DNA of 64,000 bases from UBA4636 sp963650915 (GCA_963650915.1 CAVJMJ010000003.1:60031-124030); one strand, 5' to 3'. Numbered from the stretch's first letter, positions 1-9,634 are shown. Notes: generated by a model from the sequence alone, not told the origin. Numbers and translations: made by a program.

Positions 1-205
1 ATACTGAGCCTGTCGAAGGATCCGGCCGCAGGCGCATTTATATAATTTGCCATTCCTTGTTTGCCTCTTTTGTGCAAAGAGGGGTGGCTATGAAATCGAC
101 GGAGTGATTGTTCAATATAATTTGACGTTCCTTTCGTGGGGGACGCTTAGATGTTTCGACTACGCCTTACGGCTTCGCTCAACATGACGTGAGGGGAGGG
201 TTTTA
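1..205. repeat. intergenic repeat-type sequence at window start
   Basis: No coding sequence is visible. The stretch has phrases typical of non-coding dispersed repeats: a short GCC-TTAC-GGC hairpin near 165-180 and a segment at 30-63 that recurs in diverged form at 10213-10246. The sequence starts inside this stretch, so the element may be cut by the window edge. I cannot assign it to a named family. Confidence 0.45.
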
Positions 206-278
206 GCATATTTGATAAAAAAAAGCGGGTTTAAAGGCGTTTTTTTATTGAAAAATGAAAATTTCGGTTCAATTTACT

Positions 279-307
279 TTGACATTATTTACTACAAACA
301 TTATAAT
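279..307 (+). promoter_or_regulatory. predicted promoter of por
   Basis: A perfect -35 box TTGACA (279-284) and a perfect -10 box TATAAT (302-307) are 17 bp apart. Transcription would start near 314, which gives por a leader of about 410 nt. Confidence 0.75.
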
Positions 308-344
308 AATATTATAAGTGCGAAAGTGCGAAGTTTTCGCCTTA

Positions 345-505
345 ATTTGCAAAAGCAAAAGGCAAGACGTTTTCTTAAAATTGCAAAAGCAAAAGCCAAG
401 GCGGTTACTAAAAATTGCAAAAGCAAAAGCCAAGGCGTTTGCTTTAATTTGCAAAAGCGAAGGACAAGCCTTTCGACTTAAATTATGAAAGCAAAAGTGA
501 AGAAT
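345..505 (+). repeat. degenerate ~34-bp tandem repeat in the por leader
   Basis: Four to five head-to-tail copies share the core AATTGCAAAAGCAAAAG followed by CCAAGGCG-like sequence, with drift between copies. The array lies between the predicted promoter and the por start, so it would be transcribed as 5' untranslated RNA. A small reading frame across it (212-481) is an effect of the repeat and is not called as a gene. Confidence 0.7.
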
Positions 506-725
506 TGTTCGATAAAAAGACGAACGATATGATTTTTATCGTTTAACGGTAAATTTTTCAACGGTGTGTTTTTTACCAGATTATATTTTTATCGTTTATC
601 TTATAACCGTACACTTTATAAAGATATATTTTTTAACGATACGATTTTTATCGTTTAAGTTTTTTGTCGTTCTTATTCTTTTCGCTTTATTAAAGTTAAA
701 ATCAATATCGGAGGATTTTTTATTC

Positions 726-3700
726 ATGAAAAAGATGACTATTGACGGTAATACCGCTGCCAGCCACGTTGCGTATGCGTTTTCTGAAGTCGCTGCGATT
801 TACCCTATCACACCTTCTTCCCCCATGGCGGAAGTCGCGGACGAATGGGCGACGGCAGGCAGAGTCAATATGTTCGGTCAAAAATTGCGTTTGGCTGAAA
901 TGCAGTCCGAAGGCGGTGCCGCAGGTGCCGTACACGGTTCTCTTTCGGCAGGCGCACTTACGGTAACTTACACGGCAAGCCAAGGTTTGCTTTTGATGAT
1001 CCCCAACATGTACAAAATCGCGGGCGAACTTCTTCCTACCGTATTCCACGTCAGCGCACGTGCTTTGGCGGCTCATTCGCTCAACATTTTCGGCGATCAT
1101 TCCGACGTTATGGCGTGCCGTCAAACTGGGTTTGCAATGCTCGCAAGCGGTTCGGTGCAAGAAGTTATGGATTTGGCACTCGTTGCACATCTTTCCACTT
1201 TAAAAGCACAGGTTCCCTTTATTCACTTCTTCGACGGTTTCAGAACCAGTCACGAAGTATCCAAGATTGACGCTATCGACTACGACGAAATGAAATCGCT
1301 CGTAGATATGAAGGATATCGAAAACTTCAGAAAGAGAGCGTTAAACCCCGAACATCCTATTCAAAAGGGTACCGCGCAAAACGCCGACACTTACTTCCAG
1401 AACAGAGAAACCGCAAATAAGTATTACGAGGCAACCCCCGCAATCGTTCAAAAAATGATGGACAAGGTTTCCGCTTTGACGGGGAGATCTTATCATTTGT
1501 TCGATTACGTAGGTGCACCCGATGCCGAAGAAGTCATCGTTATCATGGGTAGCGGTGCCGAAGCCGTTGAAGAAACAATAAACAAACTCAACGCAGAAGG
1601 TCACAAATACGGCTTGTTGAAAGTTCGTTTGTATCGTCCTTTCGCAACGAAAGCCTTCTTGAAAACCCTTCCCAAGTCGGCTAAGAAGATTGCCGTTTTG
1701 GACAGAACCAAAGAACCCGGTTCTTTGGGCGAACCTTTATACCTCGACGTTTGCACCGCTTTGATGGAAGCAAAGAGAAGAGCAATCGTCGTCGGCGGAA
1801 GATACGGTTTGGGTTCTAAAGAATTCAATCCTTCGATGATTCTTGCAATTTATAAGAACCTCGAACAAAAGAAGCCCAAGAATCACTTCACCGTCGGTAT
1901 TTACGATGATATTACCCATACTTCTTTGGACTTTTCGGAAAAATACAACGCCGCTCCCGCAGGCACCGTTTCGTGCAAGTTCTACGGCTTAGGCTCCGAC
2001 GGTACGGTAGGCGCAAACAAGAACTCCATTAAGATTATAGGCGACCACACCGACAAATACGTTCAAGGTTACTTCTTCTACGATTCCAAAAAGTCGGGCG
2101 GTATCACGGTATCTCACCTTCGTTTCGGCGACGTACCCATTCAATCGTCCTATCTTATAGACGCGGCAGACTTTATCGCTTGCCATAATCCCTCTTACGT
2201 AACCCGTTACGATATGGTTTCAGACCTTAAAGAGGGCGGTAAGTTCTTGTTAAACTGCCTCTGGACGGACGTTGACGCTCTTTCAAAACATCTCCCTGCA
2301 AAGATGAAACAACTCCTTGCCCAAAAACACGCCGAACTTTACGTTATCGACGCTTTGGACGTTGCTACTAAGGCAGGCAGTGCAAAGAGCCAAAACATGG
2401 TTTTACAATCTGCTTTCTTCAAGATCGCAAACATCATTCCTTACGAAGACGCAGAAGTCTTTATGAAGGAAAAGGTTAAAGTTACCTACGGCAAGAAGGG
2501 CGACGCCGTCGTTAAAGCAAACTGCGACGCTATCGACGCCGCAAGTGCATCCTTAATTAAAATAGAAATCCCCGCAAGTTGGGCTACCGCTACCGACGGT
2601 GCGGAAATCCCCGAACTTGCAAACGATAAATACTTCCGTGAAGTCATCCATCCCATTACCGCTTTGGAAGGCGACAAACTTCCTTCTTCCGCATTTAACG
2701 CAGACGGTTCCGTTCCTACCGGCACGACCAAGTTCGAAAAACGCGGTGTTGCGGTTAAAGTTCCTAAATGGATCCCCGGAAATTGTATTCAGTGCAACCA
2801 ATGCGCTTTCGTATGCCCTCATGCGTGCATCCGTCCCGCATTGAACAAAGAAGGCATCGAAAAACCCGAAAGCTACGTATCCCTTCCCGCATTGCAACTT
2901 AAAGGGTTGGAATTCAGAATGCAGGTTTCACCCCTCGATTGTATGGGTTGCGGTGTATGCGTCAACGTATGCCCCTCTAAGGAAAAAGCCCTCGTTATGG
3001 TTCCCTTCGAAGAAGCCGTTAAAGAGGAAGAAGCAAACTACGAATTCTCCGAAACTCTTCCCAAGGTCGATACCTCCGCTATTAAGTCCACTTCGGTTAA
3101 AGGCAGTCAATTCAGAAAACCGTTGTTTGAATTCTCCGGCGCTTGCGCGGGATGCGGTGAAACTCCTTACGTTAAGGTAGTAACCCAGATGTTCGGCGAA
3201 AGAATGATTATAGCAAACGCTACCGGTTGTTCTTCCATTTACGGCGGAAGTTCTCCTACCTGTCCGTACACCAAGAACGAAGCAGGCAAGGGTCCCGCTT
3301 GGGCTAACAGTTTGTTTGAAGACAACGCCGAATTCGGTTACGGTATCAACCTCGCTTACGCACAAAGAAGAGCAAAACTTGCAGACAACATCGCAAAAGC
3401 GTTGGATCTCGGCGTTAAGGGCAGACTTAAAGCTTACTTCACCGAATGGCTTGAAAGCAGAAAGAGCCCCGAAGTCACTACCCGCCTTGCTCCCTTGATA
3501 ACCGACCTCTTACCTTCGTCGGTAAGAGCCACGAGAGGTGAATTAAAAGCCACTTTAGCCGAAATCGAGGAACAGAGCGATTGCTTGATTAAAAAATCCG
3601 TTTGGATTTTCGGCGGTGACGGTTGGGCTTACGATATCGGCTACGGCGGACTCGATCACGTTCTCGCAATGGGCGAAGACGTTAACGTTCTCGTTTTAGA

Positions 3701-4235
3701 TACCGAAGTTTACTCCAACACCGGCGGACAGGCAAGTAAATCCACTCCTACCGGCGCAATCGCTAAGTTTGCCGCAGGCGGTAAGAGAATCAAAAAGAAG
3801 GACCTCGGCATGATCGCTATGACTTACGGCTACGTTTACGTTGCTCAATGCGCCATGGGTGCAAATAAGCAACAGTTCTTGAACGCTATTTGCGAAGCCG
3901 AAAGTTACAACGGACCTTCACTCGTTATCTGCTACGCTCCTTGTATCAACCACGGTATCAATATGACCAACTCTCAGGCGGAAGAAAAGAAAGCCGTAGA
4001 AGCCGGTTATTGGCACTTATATAGATACAACCCGACCTTAGTCGGAACGGAAAATCCCTTCAAACTCGATTCTAAAGATCCTACTCAAAGTTATAAAGAC
4101 TTCTTGCTCGGCGAAAACCGTTACGCTTCCTTGCAGAAAGCACAACCCGCTCTCGCAGAACAACTCTTCGAAAAAGCCGAAGAAGAAAACACAGAACGTC
4201 TTAACAGATATAAAGGTCTTGCTAACAAACAATAA
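726..4235 (+). CDS. por: pyruvate:ferredoxin (flavodoxin) oxidoreductase, single-chain
   Basis: This 1169-residue enzyme converts pyruvate and CoA to acetyl-CoA and CO2, passing electrons to ferredoxin or flavodoxin; it is a cytoplasmic hub of anaerobic metabolism. The length and domain order match the one-chain family: an N-terminal TPP domain starting IDGNTAASHVAYAFSE, the gamma-like domain, two [4Fe-4S] motifs near residues 686-700 (CIQCNQC..CPHAC) and 738-750 (CMGCGVC..CP), then the C-terminal TPP domain with CAGCGE, GCSS and GGDGWAYDIG. The frame is open upstream to 564, but the ATG at 726 follows GGAGG at 710-714 and gives the standard N-terminus. The gene is monocistronic, ending in a strong terminator. 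Codon use looks optimised for high expression. Confidence 0.97.
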   Translation: MKKMTIDGNTAASHVAYAFSEVAAIYPITPSSPMAEVADEWATAGRVNMFGQKLRLAEMQSEGGAAGAVHGSLSAGALTVTYTASQGLLLMIPNMYKIAGELLPTVFHVSARALAAHSLNIFGDHSDVMACRQTGFAMLASGSVQEVMDLALVAHLSTLKAQVPFIHFFDGFRTSHEVSKIDAIDYDEMKSLVDMKDIENFRKRALNPEHPIQKGTAQNADTYFQNRETANKYYEATPAIVQKMMDKVSALTGRSYHLFDYVGAPDAEEVIVIMGSGAEAVEETINKLNAEGHKYGLLKVRLYRPFATKAFLKTLPKSAKKIAVLDRTKEPGSLGEPLYLDVCTALMEAKRRAIVVGGRYGLGSKEFNPSMILAIYKNLEQKKPKNHFTVGIYDDITHTSLDFSEKYNAAPAGTVSCKFYGLGSDGTVGANKNSIKIIGDHTDKYVQGYFFYDSKKSGGITVSHLRFGDVPIQSSYLIDAADFIACHNPSYVTRYDMVSDLKEGGKFLLNCLWTDVDALSKHLPAKMKQLLAQKHAELYVIDALDVATKAGSAKSQNMVLQSAFFKIANIIPYEDAEVFMKEKVKVTYGKKGDAVVKANCDAIDAASASLIKIEIPASWATATDGAEIPELANDKYFREVIHPITALEGDKLPSSAFNADGSVPTGTTKFEKRGVAVKVPKWIPGNCIQCNQCAFVCPHACIRPALNKEGIEKPESYVSLPALQLKGLEFRMQVSPLDCMGCGVCVNVCPSKEKALVMVPFEEAVKEEEANYEFSETLPKVDTSAIKSTSVKGSQFRKPLFEFSGACAGCGETPYVKVVTQMFGERMIIANATGCSSIYGGSSPTCPYTKNEAGKGPAWANSLFEDNAEFGYGINLAYAQRRAKLADNIAKALDLGVKGRLKAYFTEWLESRKSPEVTTRLAPLITDLLPSSVRATRGELKATLAEIEEQSDCLIKKSVWIFGGDGWAYDIGYGGLDHVLAMGEDVNVLVLDTEVYSNTGGQASKSTPTGAIAKFAAGGKRIKKKDLGMIAMTYGYVYVAQCAMGANKQQFLNAICEAESYNGPSLVICYAPCINHGINMTNSQAEEKKAVEAGYWHLYRYNPTLVGTENPFKLDSKDPTQSYKDFLLGENRYASLQKAQPALAEQLFEKAEEENTERLNRYKGLANKQ

Positions 4236-4278
4236 CGCTTAAAGTAAACGCTTTTTCAAGCGTTTGAATGATAAAAAT

Positions 4279-4318
4279 CCGCTTATAGGTCGATAATCGG
4301 CTTATAGGCGGGTTTTTT
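4279..4318 (+). terminator. rho-independent terminator of por built from two copies of the dispersed CTTATAG element
   Basis: Bases 4279-4292 pair with 4298-4311 along 14 bp (allowing G-U pairs) around the loop ATAAT, followed by six T residues. The arms are two neighbouring copies of the motif found throughout the window. A smaller hairpin, AAACGCTT/AAGCGTTT, lies just upstream at about 4246-4265. Confidence 0.85.
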
Positions 4319-4674
4319 AATGCCAAATTTAACACACTTACGGCAAGTTTTATAAAATAAACCGTGCTTTTACAAATAATTTTGCCCGCTTTTACGCTTG
4401 ACGGTTAATATAACGTTTTGCGGTTAATATGTCGTTAAACGCTATCATTTATCTAATCGATAAAAAATCAAATCGTTTAATTTATCTAATCGATAAATTT
4501 ACTTACAATAATTAAAAGAAAGGGCAAAAAAGGAATATATGCAAACGACAAGAATCGACAGGAAATAAATAAAAACCGCCGTAAAACCGCAAAAGTCGAC
4601 AGAGAGAAACAAGAAGCGACGAAAGGTGACAATAGGCAACAAAAAACGACAAAAATCGACAACGGGCATAAAAA
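4319..4674. other. gene-free gap with short repeats
   Basis: No gene is visible. The sequence TTTATCTAATCGATAAA occurs twice (about 4447-4500), and 4530-4665 is a purine-rich stretch with loosely repeated CGACAAAAATCGACA-like words. Nothing here resembles a promoter for the flanking genes, which both end at this gap. Confidence 0.5.
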
Positions 4675-4696
4675 AAGGGCGGGAAAATCCGCCCTT
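4675..4696 (-). terminator. terminator of the ABC importer operon
   Basis: AAGGGCGGA pairs with its complement around TTTT, followed on the minus strand by a run of seven T. It lies 7 bp after the ATPase stop codon. The T-rich flank on the other side could make it work in both directions. Confidence 0.85.
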
Positions 4697-4703
4697 AAAA
4701 ATT

Positions 4704-6338
4704 TTATTTAAGTGTACCCGTAGTAATAAATCTACCGGAGTTACGGCTAAAAATTATAATGCCGTTTCCGTCTAAGTCTACCTTTACCCGTTGACCGAGT
4801 TCGTAGGTAATACCGCCGAAGATTACGCCCGTAATCAAAAATTCGCCGATTTTGATTCTTACCGTCGTTTCCATGCCGGTAGGCATCGCGCTGTAAATTT
4901 CGCCGTCGATTTTACCTTCGGGCGTAATTTTTACCGCCTCGGGGCGCACCGCCAAAACGAAGTCGTCGTCGGTAATTTCCCTTTCGTCGTCGAGTTCGGA
5001 TTCGTCAACCTTTGCGATATGATATTTAAACTTGACGTCCTTATTGCTTTTTTCTACGTTTCTTTTGTCCTCTAAAAGTTTGAGGCGTTTTTCCTGAAGT
5101 TCGGCGTCGTATTTATGGTCTTCCCGTTGCCAGGAAGCAAAATCGACGGCTTTATTCGGCGTAAACGTAAAAGATTGGTTGTTCCAAACCGTTACCGTCA
5201 ATTCATTTCCGTTTTGTTTGCCTTTTGCGTCGATAAAGTTGATTGAAGGATTACCTACGAAGTCGGCAACGAAAGTGTTGTTGGGGCGATTGTAAACGGT
5301 CAATGGGGCGTCGTATTGTTGCAAAACGCCGTTATCGATAAGACAAATGGAGGTTGCAAGGGTCATTGCTTCCATCTGGTCGTGGGTAACGTAAACGAAA
5401 GTGCTTCCCGTGTCGAGGTGTAACCTTTGAAGTTCGGACCTCATTTCAAGCCTTAGTTTTGCATCGAGGTTGGATAAAGGTTCGTCCATGAAAAGTACGC
5501 TCGGTTCGGGAGCAAGGGTACGCGCGATGGCGACCCTTTGCTGTTGTCCGCCCGAAAGTTCGGCGGGATAGCGGTCCATAAACATACCTATTTTCACTAT
5601 TCTCGAAACCCTTCTTACGGCAAGGTCGACTTCTTCTTTGGAAAGTTTTCTTACCGCTTTAACAACCTCGCCGTCCTTTACGTATTCGAAGTTTTCGTTT
5701 ATCGTATAGCCTTTTTTTGTCGCTTTTGCTTTTTCCGAGGCAATAATTTCCGTTTGTTCGGCAACGATTTTTTTAACTTCGGCTTGAGGGTCGGGAACTT
5801 CCGCAAGTTTGTATCCCGCAATTTTTTTTGCGGTGAACATCGAAACGGTGTATGTGTCTATAAGACGCAAATAAAGTTTGTCTTTATTCAAAACTCCTTT
5901 TTTGTCAAGACAGTCGTTGGTTAAGTCGATAACTTTTTTGTAATCGGAAACTATTTCTATAATGCGTGTCGCAACTTGTGCCTCAAAGGACACGACGGGC
6001 ATAAGTTCTTTAATATTTGCAAGCCCGAACGAAATGTTTTGATAAACCGTCATGTTTGGCCATAGTGCGTAGTTTTGAAACAAAAAGCCGACTTTACGTT
6101 TGTTCGGGGGGACGTTTATGCCCATTTCGCTGTCGAAGACGACTTTGTCGCCGATAACTATTCGACCGCTCGTGGGAGTTTCAAGCCCCGCAATCATTCT
6201 AAGCGTCGTCGTTTTACCGCAACCGGAAGGACCGAGAAGGGTAACGAAAGAGTTGTTTTCAATTTCTAAATTAAGATGTTCTACGGCGTAAAAGTTGCCC
6301 CATCTTTTTGTGACGTCAGTTAATACGATTTTAGGCAT
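4704..6338 (-). CDS. ABC transporter ATP-binding protein with a large insertion
   Basis: This is the cytoplasmic energy-coupling subunit of an importer. Walker A GPSGCGKT (residues 36-43), Q-loop Q88, signature LSGGQ (261-265), Walker B VLFMDEP (281-287) and H-loop H319 are all intact, and a TOBE-like C-terminal region follows. At 544 residues it is much longer than the usual 350-370 of this MalK/PotA/FbpC-type family. The extra length is about 130 residues, lysine- and glutamate-rich, between the Q-loop and signature (about 108-240), plus a charged stretch within the C-terminal region. It is last in an operon, 3 bp after the permease gene. The substrate cannot be read from the sequence. Confidence 0.93.
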   Translation of the reverse strand: MPKIVLTDVTKRWGNFYAVEHLNLEIENNSFVTLLGPSGCGKTTTLRMIAGLETPTSGRIVIGDKVVFDSEMGINVPPNKRKVGFLFQNYALWPNMTVYQNISFGLANIKELMPVVSFEAQVATRIIEIVSDYKKVIDLTNDCLDKKGVLNKDKLYLRLIDTYTVSMFTAKKIAGYKLAEVPDPQAEVKKIVAEQTEIIASEKAKATKKGYTINENFEYVKDGEVVKAVRKLSKEEVDLAVRRVSRIVKIGMFMDRYPAELSGGQQQRVAIARTLAPEPSVLFMDEPLSNLDAKLRLEMRSELQRLHLDTGSTFVYVTHDQMEAMTLATSICLIDNGVLQQYDAPLTVYNRPNNTFVADFVGNPSINFIDAKGKQNGNELTVTVWNNQSFTFTPNKAVDFASWQREDHKYDAELQEKRLKLLEDKRNVEKSNKDVKFKYHIAKVDESELDDEREITDDDFVLAVRPEAVKITPEGKIDGEIYSAMPTGMETTVRIKIGEFLITGVIFGGITYELGQRVKVDLDGNGIIIFSRNSGRFITTGTLK

Positions 6339-6341
6339 AAA

Positions 6342-8165
6342 TTAACCTCCTATACCTTTGTCGAGGCTTGCGCCGGTAACTTTGTTGATTATTGCGTTCG
6401 AGATAAGAACGGTTACTATCAATATAAGGTTAATACCGTTTGAAAAAGCGTAAAGCCCCATTTCGTCGAAATAGTCTATCGTCGTCGAAAGAATAAAACC
6501 TTGCGTGCAGAGAAGAAGGAACAACGATAATTCTCTTATACACGTGATGAACGGTAATAAGTAACCGCTTAATATCGACGCCTTTTGAATGGGAATTATT
6601 ATGTTGAACATCCTTTTATGCCAAGGAATGTCTTGTATTATTGCCGATTCTTCGATTTCTCCGCTTATCTGAAGCATGGAACTAAGCGAGCTTCTCGACG
6701 CAAACGGAATGTATTTTACGGTACCCGCGATAATCAAAATCCAATACGTATTATATAGGTTGATTTTTCCCGAGAATAAAATGAAGAATGCGATACCTAC
6801 GGCTATGGACGGCATCAAGTAGGGTATAAACGCCATGTTGTTGACGTAGTTCGCAAATTTGTCTCTGCGTTTTTTAGATACCGCATAACCGATTAAAGTA
6901 CCCAAAGTACCCGCCGTAAGCGCACAGGCAACGGATACGAGCATTGTTCCGCCGTAAGCCTTCCAAATCATCTTGTTGTGAAGCATGCCCAATTGTCCGT
7001 AAAGCCCCGCTTCGCCCGTAGGATCGTTATACGTCCACCATTTGGTGGTGAGATTATTAAAGTCCCACGTTTTGAAGAAACTGTAGTCGCCGGGGTTGGG
7101 TAAAAAGGTTTCAAAGGCAAAAGAAATTATCGGGAATATGCTCGTAAAGAAGGTGAACACGATTAAAATCACACCGACAATGTATTTTCCCGCTTTGCCG
7201 AGATTGATTTTTGAAATTTGCCCGGATTTTCCCGAAACCGTAGTGTAATTTTTACGGCTTTTTAAACTTGCCTGGTTAAGAATAAGCACGACGACGCCCA
7301 TAATCATCATTATAACCGCCAAAATGCTTGCTTCCCCTTGGTATTTATCGGTGATTTCGAGATACCTTGTGGAAAGGGTGGACAGTTTAAGATAGTGCGG
7401 AACGGGATAACTTCCCATGGAACTTCCGAAAACGAGAAGAACGGTCGACAAAATCGCCGGTTTTACCATGGGGATTGTGATTCTGCCCATGATTTTATAT
7501 TTAGGCGTGTCGAGTATGGTTGCGGCTTCCTCCAAATTGGCGTCCATGTTTCTAAAGATACCGCCGATTAAGATGTAGGCAAACGCCGAGTAGTGCAGTC
7601 CTAAAACTATAATGCTCGGGAATAGCCCTTGGCACCACCAAAGGGGCATTCTTATGTTGAAAAAGGATGCGAAAAAGCCGTCGGAACCTCCCGTTACGGC
7701 GTTACTGTTGAACATGTTACGCCAAACCAAAGCGAGCGTCCACTGTGGCATTATGTAGGGGAAAATGAATATGGAACTTAAATATTTTTTGAATTTTAAG
7801 TTCGTCCTCGTCACCAAAAAGGCAAATATTCCGCCGAACAACACTGCCGCCACGCAAGAAAAGAATGCGAGAACGACGGTGTTTAGTAGCGGAGTCCATA
7901 AGTTGGTTTTCGCAAGCTTACTCGTGAATAAATCCTTCCAGTTTATAAAGGAAAAGCCTTCGGTTTTATGGGTCAGATACTGATCGATCGAGCCGGGGTG
8001 GATTTTTATCGTGTCTTCAACGAGGGTTAAGATGGGGGCTATGGTCGTGAACGTACAAATTATGCCCATTACAACGAGAATAATATTGTACGGTTGCATG
8101 AAAAAAGTTTTAACTTTGTTCATGAAGATCTTGGAGTTTCTCGGTTTTTTCATGATATTTTCCAT
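6342..8165 (-). CDS. ABC transporter permease, two fused permease halves
   Basis: A 607-residue integral membrane protein with about 12 hydrophobic segments in two homologous halves. Each half carries an ATPase-coupling EAA loop: EEAATILDTPKYKIMG and EESAIIQDIPWHKRMF, each followed by the expected hydrophobic IP.(V/I)-type stretch. This double-permease build is typical of AfuB/FbpB/ThiP-type importers (iron, thiamine, polyamine-like substrates), but the substrate is not determinable here. I chose the ATG at 8165, which has GGAGG directly upstream; a GTG at 8180 would place the ribosome site inside the coding region. It sits between the binding-protein and ATPase genes of one operon. Confidence 0.92.
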   Translation of the reverse strand: MENIMKKPRNSKIFMNKVKTFFMQPYNIILVVMGIICTFTTIAPILTLVEDTIKIHPGSIDQYLTHKTEGFSFINWKDLFTSKLAKTNLWTPLLNTVVLAFFSCVAAVLFGGIFAFLVTRTNLKFKKYLSSIFIFPYIMPQWTLALVWRNMFNSNAVTGGSDGFFASFFNIRMPLWWCQGLFPSIIVLGLHYSAFAYILIGGIFRNMDANLEEAATILDTPKYKIMGRITIPMVKPAILSTVLLVFGSSMGSYPVPHYLKLSTLSTRYLEITDKYQGEASILAVIMMIMGVVVLILNQASLKSRKNYTTVSGKSGQISKINLGKAGKYIVGVILIVFTFFTSIFPIISFAFETFLPNPGDYSFFKTWDFNNLTTKWWTYNDPTGEAGLYGQLGMLHNKMIWKAYGGTMLVSVACALTAGTLGTLIGYAVSKKRRDKFANYVNNMAFIPYLMPSIAVGIAFFILFSGKINLYNTYWILIIAGTVKYIPFASRSSLSSMLQISGEIEESAIIQDIPWHKRMFNIIIPIQKASILSGYLLPFITCIRELSLFLLLCTQGFILSTTIDYFDEMGLYAFSNGINLILIVTVLISNAIINKVTGASLDKGIGG

Positions 8166-8177
8166 AAAAACCTCCGA

Positions 8178-8207
8178 CACGGAGTCAGGAAATTACCCGA
8201 CTCCGTG
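8178..8207 (-). promoter_or_regulatory. intercistronic hairpin between binding-protein and permease genes
   Basis: CACGGAGTC (8178-8186) pairs perfectly with GACTCCGTG (8199-8207) around a 12-base loop. It ends 2 bp before the permease GGAGG site and is not followed by a T-run, so it looks like a stability or processing element rather than a terminator. Such structures often protect the abundant binding-protein mRNA in importer operons. Confidence 0.7.
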
Positions 8208-8254
8208 CAGTTGAGTTAAATTATAAAGTTGTAAAAAGTCGTTTCTCGACTAAA

Positions 8255-9604
8255 TCAGGCTTTATATTTGTCCAAGAGTTCTATCCAAGAACCTACCGTG
8301 AACGCAACTTGAGCGCAGTATTCGGGATCTTCGATAACCAATCTTGATTTCCACCAGTCGTAACCTTTGTCGTTTAATGCGGCAAATTCGACTTCGGTCG
8401 TGGCGTTACCTTCGGCGTCTTTCTTCATACCGCCTACCGAATGATGATATTTTGCTTCGTTTGCGGCAGCCAAAGTGGGGTTAGATGAGTAACCGCCGAT
8501 GTCTTTGCCCCATGCGCTGAAACCGTCAACGGTTTCGGTCATGTAAGCGATGAAGGCGCAAGCCGTCCAAGGCAGAGGACTGTTGTCGGTAACGAATAAG
8601 TAGTGGCAATAGCCGTATCCGCCGAAACCGGTGTAACCGTCTTCGTAAGCGGCGACTTTAATGTTGTTTTTGGAAACGCCTTCGGTTTCTTGTACCGAAC
8701 GAAGTTTGGAATAAACCAAAAGACCGAATTGATCGACTGCGGTGGATTTTACCAAGTCGTTGCAGATAGGACCGTCGTCCGATTGAGCGTTGTAGCTGTT
8801 AACCCAAAGTTTAATCCAAGCAAGTGCGTATTTGCCGTTTGCGTCCAAACCTAAGTCGGTTGCGTCTTGAGCGAGCGCGTTTATAGTAGTGTCAAAGTAA
8901 GTTTTCTTAGCGGCGGGTAATGCTTCGTAAGCGGTTTTCAGAGCGGCGGCGTATTCGGGCTTAGTGAGCATATAAAGGAAGTTTTTACCGACGATTTCAC
9001 TGTCGATATCCATATATAAGCCGTGTTCGCCTTCAGAAACGAAGTCCCAAACGTTTGTGTAAGTTTTTTCGGTATCTACGCAGTTATACATGAAAACTTT
9101 GTTTAAAGTTTGAAGAGCGAGATATCCTTTGTAATCTTGAGCGGTGGTTTGGTTTGCTTCTGCCCATTCCTTAGGAATAAAGGTGTCTAAAATGCCGGTC
9201 TGTACCATCTTGGATTCGATTTGGTTGCCGTCTTGAATAAGCGTCATCGCAAAGGTACCCGTCTGCTTTTTGGAGTCTGCGGTCAACTGATCGAAGATTT
9301 TGTTGTTCTTCGGTTGTTGCCATTCGAACTTCATATCGTAAGAAGAATCGAGTGTTTTTAAATAGGCGATGAAGGATGGTAATGCGGTTTTACCGCGACT
9401 TGAGTTACCGACACCGTAGAAGGTTTTTCCGTTGGATTCTTCAATGGCTTTTCTGCCGAGTTCTTCCAAACTCATGCCTTGGGCTTCTTGAATAATCTTT
9501 TGAGTGGCGGTAAGTTCTTTCTCGGTCGTAGGATTACATGCAACGAGAGAGAAGGTAGCAACGCAAAGAACGGTTGCAAGTACTAAAGCTAACAGTTTTT
9601 TCAT
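8255..9604 (-). CDS. ABC transporter substrate-binding lipoprotein
   Basis: A 449-residue secreted lipoprotein: basic N-terminus, hydrophobic core and lipobox LVAC with the modified cysteine at residue 23. The rest is hydrophilic and consistent with a periplasmic-type binding fold anchored outside the membrane. It is first in a binding protein-permease-ATPase operon, which fixes its role; the ligand is unknown. The start has GGAGG upstream. A promoter and a structured leader of about 175 nt precede it. A Trp/Tyr-rich stretch in the last third (for example ATAYMTETVDGFSAWGKDIGG-like sequence) may line the binding cleft, but that is a guess. Confidence 0.9.
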   Translation of the reverse strand: MKKLLALVLATVLCVATFSLVACNPTTEKELTATQKIIQEAQGMSLEELGRKAIEESNGKTFYGVGNSSRGKTALPSFIAYLKTLDSSYDMKFEWQQPKNNKIFDQLTADSKKQTGTFAMTLIQDGNQIESKMVQTGILDTFIPKEWAEANQTTAQDYKGYLALQTLNKVFMYNCVDTEKTYTNVWDFVSEGEHGLYMDIDSEIVGKNFLYMLTKPEYAAALKTAYEALPAAKKTYFDTTINALAQDATDLGLDANGKYALAWIKLWVNSYNAQSDDGPICNDLVKSTAVDQFGLLVYSKLRSVQETEGVSKNNIKVAAYEDGYTGFGGYGYCHYLFVTDNSPLPWTACAFIAYMTETVDGFSAWGKDIGGYSSNPTLAAANEAKYHHSVGGMKKDAEGNATTEVEFAALNDKGYDWWKSRLVIEDPEYCAQVAFTVGSWIELLDKYKA

Positions 9605-9634
9605 ATTTTCCTCCGAAAAATATAATTATTTAAC

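Noticed and set aside
212..481. 89-residue reading frame before por
   Set aside because: It runs through the tandem repeat, has a low-complexity Lys/Ala product and no ribosome site.
564..725. N-terminal extension of por
   Set aside because: Open by chance; the GGAGG-ATG at 726 gives the family N-terminus. Upstream extensions of secA, mfd, metG, purB and aroC frames were trimmed for similar reasons.
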